In this document: piece after piece, positions 15,050 through 23,778 of the stretch
Numbering within the stretch: the stretch's first letter is position 1
Layout: every line of letters begins with the position of its first letter
NCBI GenBank assembly: GCA_029213025.1
Contig: JARGOZ010000032.1
Span: forward strand, 1-35,268
Reading direction: 5' to 3'
Length of the DNA: 35,268 bases
Source: Verrucomicrobiales bacterium
GTDB taxonomy: Bacteria; Verrucomicrobiota; Verrucomicrobiia; Verrucomicrobiales; DEV007
Program-made: the position numbers and the translations under genes
The notes under the pieces: generated by a model
What the model was told of the DNA's origin: nothing
The model's input: the letters and a program-made list of their open reading frames with translations, nothing else
Database searches by the model: none

Positions 15050-16877
15050 TTCTAATAATCAGGACTCAAAGGCTGATTTTTCAGGTTTTGTCGTTTCATA
15101 TATTGAGGGATTAAAGGAGAGGACTCGGGCGGAGAAAAAAGGTGTGAACTATGGTTTGGACTGGTTGATATACCAATTAGGTTTGGCTCAGTCATGGGAA
15201 CCTTTTCGACTTCCTTTTTTTAGGACTGAGGGAGTGCCGAAATCTAAAACTGAGGGTGAGTTTGGGATTGATATTGCTTTCCTTAGAAAAGGTGGTGGGG
15301 AGTTGGTCATTTTTGTTCTTAAAGATGAGCGACTAACTAATTCTACATGGGTAAAGCAACAGTTTTATGATGATATTGTCAAAGCTTCGTCACCAAACCT
15401 GAATGCACCCGAGCTTGATAATGTTGAAAACGTTGTAATCGTTTTGGCCTACAATAAGGATGAAGATTCAAACGGGAAGCAGCTTTATGACAACTATGTG
15501 GCTAACGCGCCCAAAGAGCTTTCGAGTGGTGTTACGCTGACGTTTGAAAGGTGGAACCTTACTAAGATTGCAGCGAGTGTCGGACAAAAACTGCTATCTC
15601 CGTCGCTCCTTCCCGCCGGGCTTTCTGGACACTTTTCTTATATCGCTTCACAATTCGAAGATTTTCAGTTTGGAAATGAATTTTGGTGTAAGCAGCTGGT
15701 TCCAGGTTGGGAACGTTTCTTGAATGAAGTTATATCAAACAGAGGCATCAATATAGAAGCAATTCGCATAATTTCAGTTTCACTCACAATACTTTCGCAC
15801 AAAAAGGGTATTTCAAGAGGCTCCGAATTTGGATGGCTTGATCTAGCTGAAGAGGCATCAATGAAATTGTGGGCAGCCTTTGAGGATGCGCCTGAGAAAG
15901 TTCAGGTGGAGATTTTCAAGTTCTGGCAGGAATTGTATGTTGTTGAGTTGGGTAGAATCTATCTGAATAATTTTTCTTTCCTGACCAGCGCTCACTCGAT
16001 GAGCATTGGTAGCCGATTTGGTATAGGAGTCGATCCAATCAACGCGGCCTACAAAGCGTATTGGCATCTCGGAAGGTTGGGTGTGTTGTGGATGAGCTTC
16101 TTTATGACTAAAAGTTTAGCTGAAGAGCAAGATAAGGAGGGCCTTGAGCGGTCAATGGACCGAATATCGACACAAGTTTTGAGATTTGTAATGAGTGAGC
16201 CTGCCGCGCTTCGGCCGTTGATCGATACTCACCACGTTCAACTGGTCCTCGTTTGGTTGATGCTGGGAAATATCGACCAATCCTCTATTGTTGAAGACTG
16301 GCTGAAATCAATACTCAATCGCTTGTTTATTCGACGTATTGGACAATGCGAAATTCCTTTTATAAACGGGGCAAATGATTTGGCTACAGTTGGAGAATGT
16401 GCAGCAGTCGGAGATGGCGAAGGTTTAACAACGAATAGTTCGTATTTAGTTTTGGTTATGCTCGAATTAGCATGCTCTCTACCTCTGGAAAGAGCAGCCA
16501 ATCTTGCATCCTCAATATACCAACAATTGGTATATGGATTGGGCCCAGATGGGGAACCTTTTCCGAGAGCCCAGACCGATTTAGTTAGTTGGACGCCTCC
16601 GGAAGAATTTGTCGCCTTGCTACTGTCGGGTAGCGCAGTAGGAGGTATCGGCAGAACTGTTGACACACTTGGAGATCCAACGTCCGGCGGGGAAGAGATA
16701 ATTCGCGCGATTAAAAAAAGAATCAGCATAGAACGAGAAAAATATCCATTCTCGCTCAAAAATACCGGAATTCCATACGAAGTGGTCTGCCTTGCATGCA
16801 TGCGAAATAATCAGCCACTTCCCCCGGAATATTGGAGAACTTTTATCTTTCAGGATGAGTCGGAACAGGAATCATAA
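15042..16877 (+). CDS. Unknown large protein with possible endonuclease-like N-terminal domain
   Basis: The 611-residue protein is soluble. Residues about 40-185 form an alpha/beta region: GLDWLIYQLGLAQSWEPFRL, EGEFGIDIAFLRKGGGELVI, FVLKDERLTNSTWVKQQFYD, then VENVVIVLAYN and VTLTFERWNLTKIAASV. A Glu, then GID, then a strand ending in Lys is the layout of PD-(D/E)XK nucleases such as Mrr/DUF4297-type domains. The residue two before the Lys is not acidic, so activity is uncertain. Residues about 190-611 are mostly helical, with several Trp/Phe-rich helices and a final KNTGIPYEVVCLACMRNNQP. It is translationally coupled to the preceding gene, and the two probably act as a complex. A defence role is inferred only from architecture and context. 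Confidence 0.75.
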   Translation: MNNSNNQDSKADFSGFVVSYIEGLKERTRAEKKGVNYGLDWLIYQLGLAQSWEPFRLPFFRTEGVPKSKTEGEFGIDIAFLRKGGGELVIFVLKDERLTNSTWVKQQFYDDIVKASSPNLNAPELDNVENVVIVLAYNKDEDSNGKQLYDNYVANAPKELSSGVTLTFERWNLTKIAASVGQKLLSPSLLPAGLSGHFSYIASQFEDFQFGNEFWCKQLVPGWERFLNEVISNRGINIEAIRIISVSLTILSHKKGISRGSEFGWLDLAEEASMKLWAAFEDAPEKVQVEIFKFWQELYVVELGRIYLNNFSFLTSAHSMSIGSRFGIGVDPINAAYKAYWHLGRLGVLWMSFFMTKSLAEEQDKEGLERSMDRISTQVLRFVMSEPAALRPLIDTHHVQLVLVWLMLGNIDQSSIVEDWLKSILNRLFIRRIGQCEIPFINGANDLATVGECAAVGDGEGLTTNSSYLVLVMLELACSLPLERAANLASSIYQQLVYGLGPDGEPFPRAQTDLVSWTPPEEFVALLLSGSAVGGIGRTVDTLGDPTSGGEEIIRAIKKRISIEREKYPFSLKNTGIPYEVVCLACMRNNQPLPPEYWRTFIFQDESEQES

Positions 16878-16904
16878 GCAATTATGAAAAACGCATTACT
16901 GTTA

Positions 16905-16965
16905 GGATAAAAGGGGTCATAAAAGGGGCCCAGTTCCATAAAAGGGGGCACATTCTCATTCCTGA
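16905..16965. repeat. ATAAAAGGGG repeats at the right edge of the two-gene module
   Basis: ATAAAAGGGG occurs at 16907-16916, 16919-16928 and 16938-16947, each followed by a different short tail (TC, CC, GC). CACATTCTCATTCCTGAC comes next, from 16950. The first copy with its TC tail is an imperfect inverted counterpart of GACCCCTTAT at 12930-12939 on the other side of the module. No intrinsic terminator is visible. The block may be an insertion footprint. 16970-17078 shows nothing else recognisable. Confidence 0.55.
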
Positions 16966-17078
16966 CTCTTCGTCCAGAAAGGGCCGGATTAGTTAGTCAG
17001 GAAAATCACTGCGATAGCTCGCCCCGGACTGTTCCTGATTCTCAACCAAGGTTACAAACACAGTGAGTAGTCGGTGCC

Positions 17079-18530
17079 TCATTCTATACAGTTACAGCAG
17101 TGATTGATACAGCCGCATACCTGACAGGCGTCGGCATCAAGACAGGATGCTCCTCCCAGTGCGCGGATGAGTCTGACGGTTGCATCATACTCCAGCGCAC
17201 GAACCTGAACGTATCCTCGCTCAATGTCTAAATGCTCCCGGGTTGCGTCGATAGCTTCCAGCGAGTTTACAATCCCTTCTCTATACCGGAGGATTGACAG
17301 GTTGAGTGATTTCCGCGATGCGATGAGTGCTTCTTTCTGGGCATCGCGCTGATTTCGGGCGGATGCAAGATCGGCGAGTGCGTCTTCCACCTCCTGTATC
17401 GAAACCAGGACAATCTGTTGAAAGTCGGCGACCGCTTCTTTGAATTCGGCTTCGATCTGTTTCTGATTTGCCCTGAGTCGCCCGCCCTGAAAGATGGGCG
17501 CGGAAATACTCGGACCGAGGGTAAAGGTCCGGCTGCTCCAACTGACAAAATTCTCTATATTGACACTTGAGAGGCCGGATGAGCCGATCAGGCTGACCCG
17601 GGGCAGGAAATCGGCTTTGGCCGAGCCGATTCGAGAGTATATGGACTTCAAAGTTTTGATCTGGGCGGCAATATCAGGACGCTGCTCCAGTACACACATC
17701 GGAACTCCGGCGGTAATCGCGGGCAGGTATTCAGGCGGGCTGGAACGGCGGGCAATTCGAAATGCAGAGGCGGGTTCACCGATGATGACGGCGATTGCGT
17801 TTTCGAGCCGGGTCCTCTGCCCGGAAATGGCGGCCAACGCAGCTCTGGCGGTTGCCAGTTCTGTTTCAGCCCTCGCCACTTCCAGTTCCCCGGCTCTACC
17901 GGCTTCAAGGCGGTTGGTCGCGAATGCCACGTTGTCGACGCGGACTTTCACTGCATCGTTCAGGACGTTTCGTTCTTCGTCCAGAAATCGAAGCGCAAAG
18001 TAATTTTGAGCCAACTGACCTTTCAGAGACAAACGCAGATCGTGTTGAGCGAGAATCGTCGCTTCAACATCTGCTTCGGCGGATTCAACGAGGTATTTGA
18101 TTCTGCCCCAGAGATCAAACTCCCATTGCATACCCATCGAAGCCCGGTATCGATTGAAATTATTTCCTCCACCACCTCCGCTTCTCGAATCGTTCTTTGA
18201 TGTTCTGTTTTTTATGATGCTGCCTTCCCCATCGATTTGAGGATAAAAATCGGCTTTGTTGATTCCCAAAACCGCACAGGCTCTTTCGATTCTGGCCAGT
18301 CCGGACCGCAGCTCAAAGCTGCCTTCGTCGACCTTTGCCACCAACGCATTCAATTCCTGATCATGGAACAAAGTCCACCATTCAGGAATAACCGGAGTCG
18401 CCTGAGGAGACGAGGTTTTGTAGTAACAGGAAAGCTGATGTGGTTCCGGCTCTGAAAAAGGTGGATGGTCAACACAACCCACGAAAAGCAAGCAGGAAAG
18501 AAAGTTAATCAAGCTTAATTGTTTAGACAT
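17079..18530 (-). CDS. RND efflux outer membrane factor (TolC/OprM-type lipoprotein) with Cys-rich tail
   Basis: The 483-residue protein begins with a lipoprotein signal (FLSCLLFVGC, Cys19). It contains the family's two repeats: PEWWTLFHDQELNALVAKVDEG and ADFYPQIDGEGS, then WEFDLWGRIKYLVESAEADV, LAQNYFALRFLDEE, TRLENAIAVIIGEP, EQRPDIAAQIKTL, ADFLPRVSLIG and LRYREGIVNSLEAIDATR. It forms the outer-membrane channel of a tripartite pump. The pump's adaptor and permease genes start divergently 158 nt away. The last 22 residues carry seven cysteines, ending CINHCCNCIE, which is unusual for this family and would face the periplasmic side or tip region. The N-terminal half also has a Gly-run (GGGGG near 125). 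Confidence 0.92.
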   Translation of the reverse strand: MSKQLSLINFLSCLLFVGCVDHPPFSEPEPHQLSCYYKTSSPQATPVIPEWWTLFHDQELNALVAKVDEGSFELRSGLARIERACAVLGINKADFYPQIDGEGSIIKNRTSKNDSRSGGGGGNNFNRYRASMGMQWEFDLWGRIKYLVESAEADVEATILAQHDLRLSLKGQLAQNYFALRFLDEERNVLNDAVKVRVDNVAFATNRLEAGRAGELEVARAETELATARAALAAISGQRTRLENAIAVIIGEPASAFRIARRSSPPEYLPAITAGVPMCVLEQRPDIAAQIKTLKSIYSRIGSAKADFLPRVSLIGSSGLSSVNIENFVSWSSRTFTLGPSISAPIFQGGRLRANQKQIEAEFKEAVADFQQIVLVSIQEVEDALADLASARNQRDAQKEALIASRKSLNLSILRYREGIVNSLEAIDATREHLDIERGYVQVRALEYDATVRLIRALGGASCLDADACQVCGCINHCCNCIE

Positions 18531-18675
18531 CTTAATCTTCTTGATCAGCTCACGATAGAGAGGAGGTCAGAGGCTGCAAGGCGCATTTTTGGCAAAGACA
18601 CGTCTGGTATTTCGATTACACTATCAGAACTCTTAAAATTGACGATAACCACTAACTGAATTGTAAAAACTATAC

Positions 18676-18680
18676 GGAGG
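18676..18680 (+). promoter_or_regulatory. Strong Shine-Dalgarno (GGAGG) deciding the adaptor start
   Basis: GGAGG at 18676-18680 stands 8 nt before a GTG at 18689, which is ideal spacing. This supports the GTG over the in-frame ATG at 18719, which has only a weak GGAG 10 nt upstream. Few genes in this window have so clear a ribosome binding site. Confidence 0.6.
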
Positions 18681-18688
18681 GGAGAGGA

Positions 18689-19843
18689 GTGAAATCCGAT
18701 TCCTGGAGTTATAGAATCATGAATATCCGAATTTTCAGATCTCCCTTATATGATCGAATGACACCGATCCTGCTGTTTTCACTGACCGCGATCGCAGGCC
18801 TCGGTTTGGTAACCGCACAGGACAACGCCCGGCCGGTAGTAGTCGTCAAAGCGGAGCTGGCAGGAGCGGCTGCTGCAAAATTGGTTTTGACAGGAACGGT
18901 CACTTCTCCGCGTCGAGCCAATCTTTCTTCGAGAATAGGAGGTCTTGTGGCAAAAATGGAGGTTGATGCCGGTAGTATTGTCAAAAAAGGCGAGGTGCTG
19001 CTCAAGTTGGACAGCAAGCTCGCAGATCTCGATCTGGAGTTGATTGAAGCCGAGTTTGAGCAGTCGGAAATCGAAGCGACAGACGCAAAACGGCAGTTCG
19101 AAGAAGTGGTAAAGCTGACCAAAGTAGGGGGCTTCTCCCAATCCGAATTTCTGACCAAAAAAACCGAACTACAGCTTAGCGACATCAATCTGAAGCAACT
19201 CAGGGCTCGTAAAAGCCAGATGCTGGAGCGAATAGCCCGCCATCAGCTTATCGCCCCTTTTGATGGAGTTATCGGCAGGAAGCTGTCCGAGGAAGGCGAG
19301 TGGGTTGCCACCGGAACTCCTGTCTTTGAATTGATTGAAATGAACGATTTGCGCTTCGATATCCAGGTGCCTCAGGAATCTTTGGTTCAAATCAAAAATG
19401 CCGGAACAGTGACAGTCCGGCTCGACGCGTATCCTGACAGGAACTTCGAAGCAAAGCTGGCAGCGGTGGTTCCGGTCAAAGACCCGGTTTCCCGAACTTT
19501 CCTGACCCGGTTGAACCTCGTCGATCCCGAAGGATTAGCTGCGCCGGGTATGTCGGGAACAGCCATGATAGAATCCCGCCGCCGACCGGGAGGCATCATT
19601 GAGATCCCCAGGGATGCTGTAGTTCGTTTTCCGGATGGAACCGCCCGGGTCTGGGTTGTGAAAGACGGTGGCATTGCTTCTCACGCCGTATCCCGTTTGA
19701 TTCAAACCGCGGGAGAGCTGGGTGAAATGGCCAAAATTGTCAAAGGTATCGAAGCGGGGGAAATCGTGGTGTTGAAAGGCAACGAGGGGTTACGGGAAAA
19801 TCAGAAAGTCTTGGTTCAACCATCTCCGGCTTCGGCACAATGA
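18689..19843 (+). CDS. RND efflux periplasmic adaptor (membrane fusion protein)
   Basis: The 384-residue product starts at a GTG. A signal/anchor segment, MTPILLFSLTAIAGLGLVTA, occupies residues about 24-43. Domains appear in adaptor order: a first lipoyl half (RANLSSRIGGLVAKMEVDAGSIVKKG, split here by its turn), a coiled-coil hairpin (about 110-175: LELIEAEFEQSEIEATDAKR, then LKQLRARKSQMLERIAR), a second lipoyl half (HQLIAPFDGVIGRKLSEEGE), a beta-barrel (LRFDIQVPQESLVQI) and a membrane-proximal domain ending LKGNEGLRENQKVLVQ. It links the inner-membrane pump to the outer membrane factor in the periplasm. The stop overlaps the pump start by 4 nt (ATGA), indicating a coupled operon. Confidence 0.92.
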   Translation: MKSDSWSYRIMNIRIFRSPLYDRMTPILLFSLTAIAGLGLVTAQDNARPVVVVKAELAGAAAAKLVLTGTVTSPRRANLSSRIGGLVAKMEVDAGSIVKKGEVLLKLDSKLADLDLELIEAEFEQSEIEATDAKRQFEEVVKLTKVGGFSQSEFLTKKTELQLSDINLKQLRARKSQMLERIARHQLIAPFDGVIGRKLSEEGEWVATGTPVFELIEMNDLRFDIQVPQESLVQIKNAGTVTVRLDAYPDRNFEAKLAAVVPVKDPVSRTFLTRLNLVDPEGLAAPGMSGTAMIESRRRPGGIIEIPRDAVVRFPDGTARVWVVKDGGIASHAVSRLIQTAGELGEMAKIVKGIEAGEIVVLKGNEGLRENQKVLVQPSPASAQ

Positions 19844-22800
19844 TCGACTACCTGCTTAAACACGGGATGCTGGTTGCGGTCACCGTCATCATGCTCATGG
19901 TATTGGGAGTCGTGGCTGCGACACGGGTTCCCGTGCAGATGATTCCGGATCTGGAAACCCGGATTATTTCGATCGAAACCCGATGGCCTGGCGCTACGCC
20001 TCAGGATGTGGAGAAGGAAATTCTGATCGAGCAGGAAGAGTATTTGCGGGGATTACCAAACCTCAAGCGGATGACTTCCGAAGCGTCGACCGGCAGAGCG
20101 GAAATCGAACTCGAATTTCCATTTGGCTCCGATGCCAATGAAGCGCTGCTGGAGGTCAATAACGCCCTCAGCCAGGTGCCGTCCTATCCTGAAAACGTCG
20201 ACGAACCGGTTCTGCGTTCCGATTCTTTTTCCTACAATCCGTTTATGTCGTTCCGCCTCGTTCCGGTCGAAGGCAACCCGAAGCAGCTTGATATCAACAT
20301 GCTCCTGGATTTTGTTGACGACAACGTCCGGCCGGTGCTGGAACGGGTCGAAGGGGTTTCCCAGGTCCAGCTCAGCGGCGGTGCGGAACGCCAAATCCGC
20401 ATCCTCGTAAATCCTTCGAAACTGGCAGAGCGTCGACTTTCGCTGAACGATATTCGCGAAGCAGTTCGTGCCCGCAACACCGACACCTCAGCCGGTGATC
20501 TCGACAGTGGAAAAAGACGCTACCTGATGCGCACCGTTGGGCGGTTTCATACATTGGATGAATTAAAGGATCTGATCTTAATCCGTCGGGGGGATGCGGT
20601 GACCCGCCTCGGAGACGTTGCGACAGTCGAACTTGTTCACGCGGAACTTCGCAACCTCTCTTATAGCGATGGCGTGGCGAACATCCGTGTCAGTCTGGTT
20701 CGCCAGACCGGCTCTAACGTTATCGCCATTAAAGAAAAAGTGCTTCCCGAAGTGGAACGGCTCAACAAGGAAATTCTGGAACCGGCAGGTCTCATTATGA
20801 CCCTGAGCAACGACGATGTGCGTTATGTCCAAAGCTCCGTGAACAATGTGGTGAAAAACATACTGATCGGGGCGGTTCTTGCGACAATGGTCCTGTTTCT
20901 TTTTCTGCGATCAGGTTCCGCCACCTTAATTGGTATGTCCGGCATGCCGGTTTGTATCGTTGCAGGATTTATAGGTCTCCTCCTAATGGGACGAACCATT
21001 AATGTGATTTCTCTGGCAGGTATCGCTTTCGCTATTGGGATGACGATCGATAACACTATCGTTGTTCTCGAAAGCATCGAAGTGGAGCGTCGACGGGGCA
21101 AAAGCAGGTTTGCCGCCGCCCGGGATGGAGTCAAAGCCGTTTGGACCGCCGTGCTTTCAGGGACCATGACAACTGTGCTCGTGTTTCTGCCGATCCTGTT
21201 TGTGAAAGAAGAAGCAGGCCAGCTTTTCTCCGACATCGGAATCGCTATTTCCGCTTCCATCATTGTTTCCATGCTTGTAGCGATCGCCGTGGTTCCCGTT
21301 GCATTTGCAAGCCTCCCGGATTCGAAAAAGAAAAAAACGTCTGCACCGGTTAAAAGCCCGGTTCCCCGTTTACTGAAACCGATCGAATGGCTTATCGCTA
21401 CAGGTCGGCGACGTGCCGCCTGCATGGTGATTACTCTATTAGCCACAATGGGAGCTTTCCTGTTCCTGACACCGCCCGCCGAATACCTGCCCGAAGGGGA
21501 AGAGGCCAAAGCGTTCTCTTCCATGATTGCTCCGCCGGGTTACAGTCTGAAAGAGATGGAGAAAATCGCTCTCCAGATACAGGATGAATTTTTACCTGCC
21601 ACCAAAGATGACCCTGCAAATTTTGATTCCGGTAAATCAGAAATTCCCGCTCTCGACCGTATAACGATTATCGTTAATCCGGAATCGCTGCGGGTCATTG
21701 CAGTGCCGAAAAATCCCAAACACATCGATCCCTATATCGATATCGTAAACAAACGTTTTCGTGCCTATCCGGGGATGCGGGCGTTTTCGGCAAGGGGTTC
21801 GATCATTTCCAGTAATGATGGGGGAACCCGCGCGGTTGCCCTCGATATCAGTGGGCGTGACTTACCGGAGATCTACCAAACGGCGCTGGAGGTGTACCGG
21901 CTCAGTGGGGAATATATCAAAAATGCTCAGATCAATTCCGTCCCCTCCTCGCTTACCCTGGGACAACCACTGCTGGAGATCAGTCCGAAATGGGAGCGCC
22001 TCGAAGAGCTCGGATTCGATGCCGGTAGTTTCGGATTTGCCGTCGCCGCACTCAGTGATGGTGCCTTTGTGGATGAATTCTATTTCAACGATGACAAGAT
22101 CGATATCTTCCTGTTCAGCGAAGCGGAAGACCGCCAGGAGCTCGATCAAATCACCAGCCTCCCGGTCTACACACCCCGGGGCGGCGTTCTCCCTCTCGGG
22201 GCGTTGGCTGATTTTACCGAGACGGTCGACACTGCCGAGATTCGCCGCGTTGATGGACGGCGCACCGTTACGCTATATGTGATCCCTCCCAGGTCCGTGC
22301 CCCTGGAGACCGCTGTCCAAACCGTCCGCGAAAAAATTGTGCAGCCCCTCAGAGAAGGCGGCAAACTTCCGCCGGGAGTCAGTATGGATCTGACAGGAGC
22401 CAGTGACCAGCTGGATTCAACCCGCGCCTCCCTTGGGCAGAATATGTGGATCGCCGTGGTGCTGTGTTACCTCCAATTAGTCGTAATCTATCGTCATTGG
22501 GGGTATCCGTTTCTCATTCTGGTAACCGTTCCACTTGGAATCAGCGGAGGTATTGTCGGACTTTGGCTGCTAAACTTTTTCGGTGGAATGATGCCCATTT
22601 TCGGACTCGCCCCGGTCCAGCAGCCGTTCGATATGATTACCATGCTCGGCTTCCTGATTCTCCTAGGCACCGCCGTGAACAACCCCATCCTCATTGTCGA
22701 GCGAACCATTCAAAATTTCAAAGAAGCCGGCAAGTCCCCTGAGGAATCCGTAAAAGAAGCCGTAGCTTCGCGTTTGCGTCCGGTCTTAATGACCACCTGC

Positions 22801-22998
22801 ACGACACTTATGGGACTTTCCCCGCTGGTCTTTATTCCCGGAGCCGGCACCGAACTCTATCGGGGACTCGGGGCGATCGTCTTATTCGGGCTCGCTTTCA
22901 CCGCGCTGATCACACTCACCTTTCTGCCCTCACTTCTGGTTGTAGTGCTAAACCTGTCGGAGCGAATTCGGCCACGCGCCGGGGTAAACCCGGTGTGA
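19840..22998 (+). CDS. RND efflux pump inner-membrane permease (AcrB/HAE-type)
   Basis: At 1052 residues this is the usual size for an RND permease. It has the N-terminal helix (YLLKHGMLVAVTVIMLMVLG), porter segments (TRWPGATPQDVEKEI, LSQVPSYPENVDEPVLRSDS, LERVEGVSQVQLSGG), helix bundles at about 335-500 and 860-1035, and paired motifs LAGIAFAIGMTIDNTIVVLE (TM4) and LLGTAVNNPILIVERT (TM10). It should drive proton-coupled export of small molecules; the substrate is unknown. Compared with AcrB, the second Asp of the TM4 DD pair is Asn and the TM10 Lys is Asn, so the proton relay differs from the textbook one. The first TM4 Asp is retained. Confidence 0.93.
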   Translation: MIDYLLKHGMLVAVTVIMLMVLGVVAATRVPVQMIPDLETRIISIETRWPGATPQDVEKEILIEQEEYLRGLPNLKRMTSEASTGRAEIELEFPFGSDANEALLEVNNALSQVPSYPENVDEPVLRSDSFSYNPFMSFRLVPVEGNPKQLDINMLLDFVDDNVRPVLERVEGVSQVQLSGGAERQIRILVNPSKLAERRLSLNDIREAVRARNTDTSAGDLDSGKRRYLMRTVGRFHTLDELKDLILIRRGDAVTRLGDVATVELVHAELRNLSYSDGVANIRVSLVRQTGSNVIAIKEKVLPEVERLNKEILEPAGLIMTLSNDDVRYVQSSVNNVVKNILIGAVLATMVLFLFLRSGSATLIGMSGMPVCIVAGFIGLLLMGRTINVISLAGIAFAIGMTIDNTIVVLESIEVERRRGKSRFAAARDGVKAVWTAVLSGTMTTVLVFLPILFVKEEAGQLFSDIGIAISASIIVSMLVAIAVVPVAFASLPDSKKKKTSAPVKSPVPRLLKPIEWLIATGRRRAACMVITLLATMGAFLFLTPPAEYLPEGEEAKAFSSMIAPPGYSLKEMEKIALQIQDEFLPATKDDPANFDSGKSEIPALDRITIIVNPESLRVIAVPKNPKHIDPYIDIVNKRFRAYPGMRAFSARGSIISSNDGGTRAVALDISGRDLPEIYQTALEVYRLSGEYIKNAQINSVPSSLTLGQPLLEISPKWERLEELGFDAGSFGFAVAALSDGAFVDEFYFNDDKIDIFLFSEAEDRQELDQITSLPVYTPRGGVLPLGALADFTETVDTAEIRRVDGRRTVTLYVIPPRSVPLETAVQTVREKIVQPLREGGKLPPGVSMDLTGASDQLDSTRASLGQNMWIAVVLCYLQLVVIYRHWGYPFLILVTVPLGISGGIVGLWLLNFFGGMMPIFGLAPVQQPFDMITMLGFLILLGTAVNNPILIVERTIQNFKEAGKSPEESVKEAVASRLRPVLMTTCTTLMGLSPLVFIPGAGTELYRGLGAIVLFGLAFTALITLTFLPSLLVVVLNLSERIRPRAGVNPV

Positions 22999-23516
22999 AA
23001 ACGAACGGAGTTTTACGGGAATTTGAAAGCACGGGTAGGTAGCTGAAAAAGGAAGAGTCGGTCCTGCAAACCTCGTCGAAGTGCTAAGGAGCACTCTCTA
23101 TCCCACCTGCGGACCGCCCCAGTCTCCGCCGCGTATCTTCCGCACTCCGCTTTTGCGGCGTTCTCCGAAATGCCGAAGGTTGTTCTCGAAAGGTGAACAA
23201 AGGGAATCTGATCCCGTCACTATTCGATTGACCTTCAAAGCCATGAAAGGAAGAGTAAACGAGGCGGAAGATAACCGGTTACGTGCGCGAATCACTGAGG
23301 AGTCATGTGCGGGAAAATCGCACGCTGGGATCTGCGAGGGGGGCGAAGGGTAACTGGCTTTGGTCCCCGCGGTGTCCCCGGTTTTTCGCCGATTTCCTAA
23401 CAAAAATAAAATTTCGGTAAGGTTGGACGGCGCGGATTCGTCCACATGCTTTAGTATACAGTTCGAAAAATGATCGAGAATTTACTACATCACGTAACAA
23501 CAATCCGGAGCCAATC
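22999..23516. other. 518-bp stretch without a supported gene
   Basis: No start, ribosome site and conserved-looking protein coincide here. 23204-23215 reads GAATCTGATCCC, close to GAATCTGACCCC at 12924-12935, suggesting the same class of intergenic repeat. The stretch 23098-23180 is GC-rich and reads like degraded repeat DNA. The right end, 23480-23516, contains the GGAG ribosome site of the following small gene. No clear intrinsic terminator follows the RND pump gene. Confidence 0.5.
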
Positions 23517-23753
23517 ATGAAAGAAAAAGAAACCGCTCCAGGGCAAATTCCTGGCAGTAAGCTGTCGCCCACCGGGGGATTTGAAGAAACCTACTGTTCT
23601 CCGTTGAAGATGGGGATCTATTCGCTCGCCATTTTGGTGCTTCTCCTGATCGCATCCCATTTCTTTGATCGAGTGCAGGAAAAAGAAGACCAATTGGTAG
23701 CACCGCGAACAATAGAGGTGGAAAAAGCCCCTTCGGGTGTTCATCGACTGTAG
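23517..23753 (+). CDS. Small single-pass membrane protein, unknown function
   Basis: The 78-residue protein has an ATG preceded by GGAG at 23507-23510 (6-nt spacing), which supports expression. Residues about 32-48 (LKMGIYSLAILVLLLIASHF) form one strong membrane helix. The N-terminal part is polar with many Pro/Gly, and the C-terminal part is charged (FDRVQEKEDQLVAPRTIEVE). I recognise no family. It stands alone between the RND locus and a large convergent exoprotein gene. Confidence 0.55.
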   Translation: MKEKETAPGQIPGSKLSPTGGFEETYCSPLKMGIYSLAILVLLLIASHFFDRVQEKEDQLVAPRTIEVEKAPSGVHRL

Positions 23754-23778
23754 CGGCCCGGACCGTGTATACTGAGCT

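Noticed and set aside
20823..21524. 233-codon minus-strand open frame
   Set aside because: It is antisense to the RND permease membrane region and has no independent support.
23098..23445. 115-codon minus-strand open frame in the gene-poor stretch
   Set aside because: There is no ribosome site, composition is irregular, and the end reads like degraded GC-rich repeat DNA.
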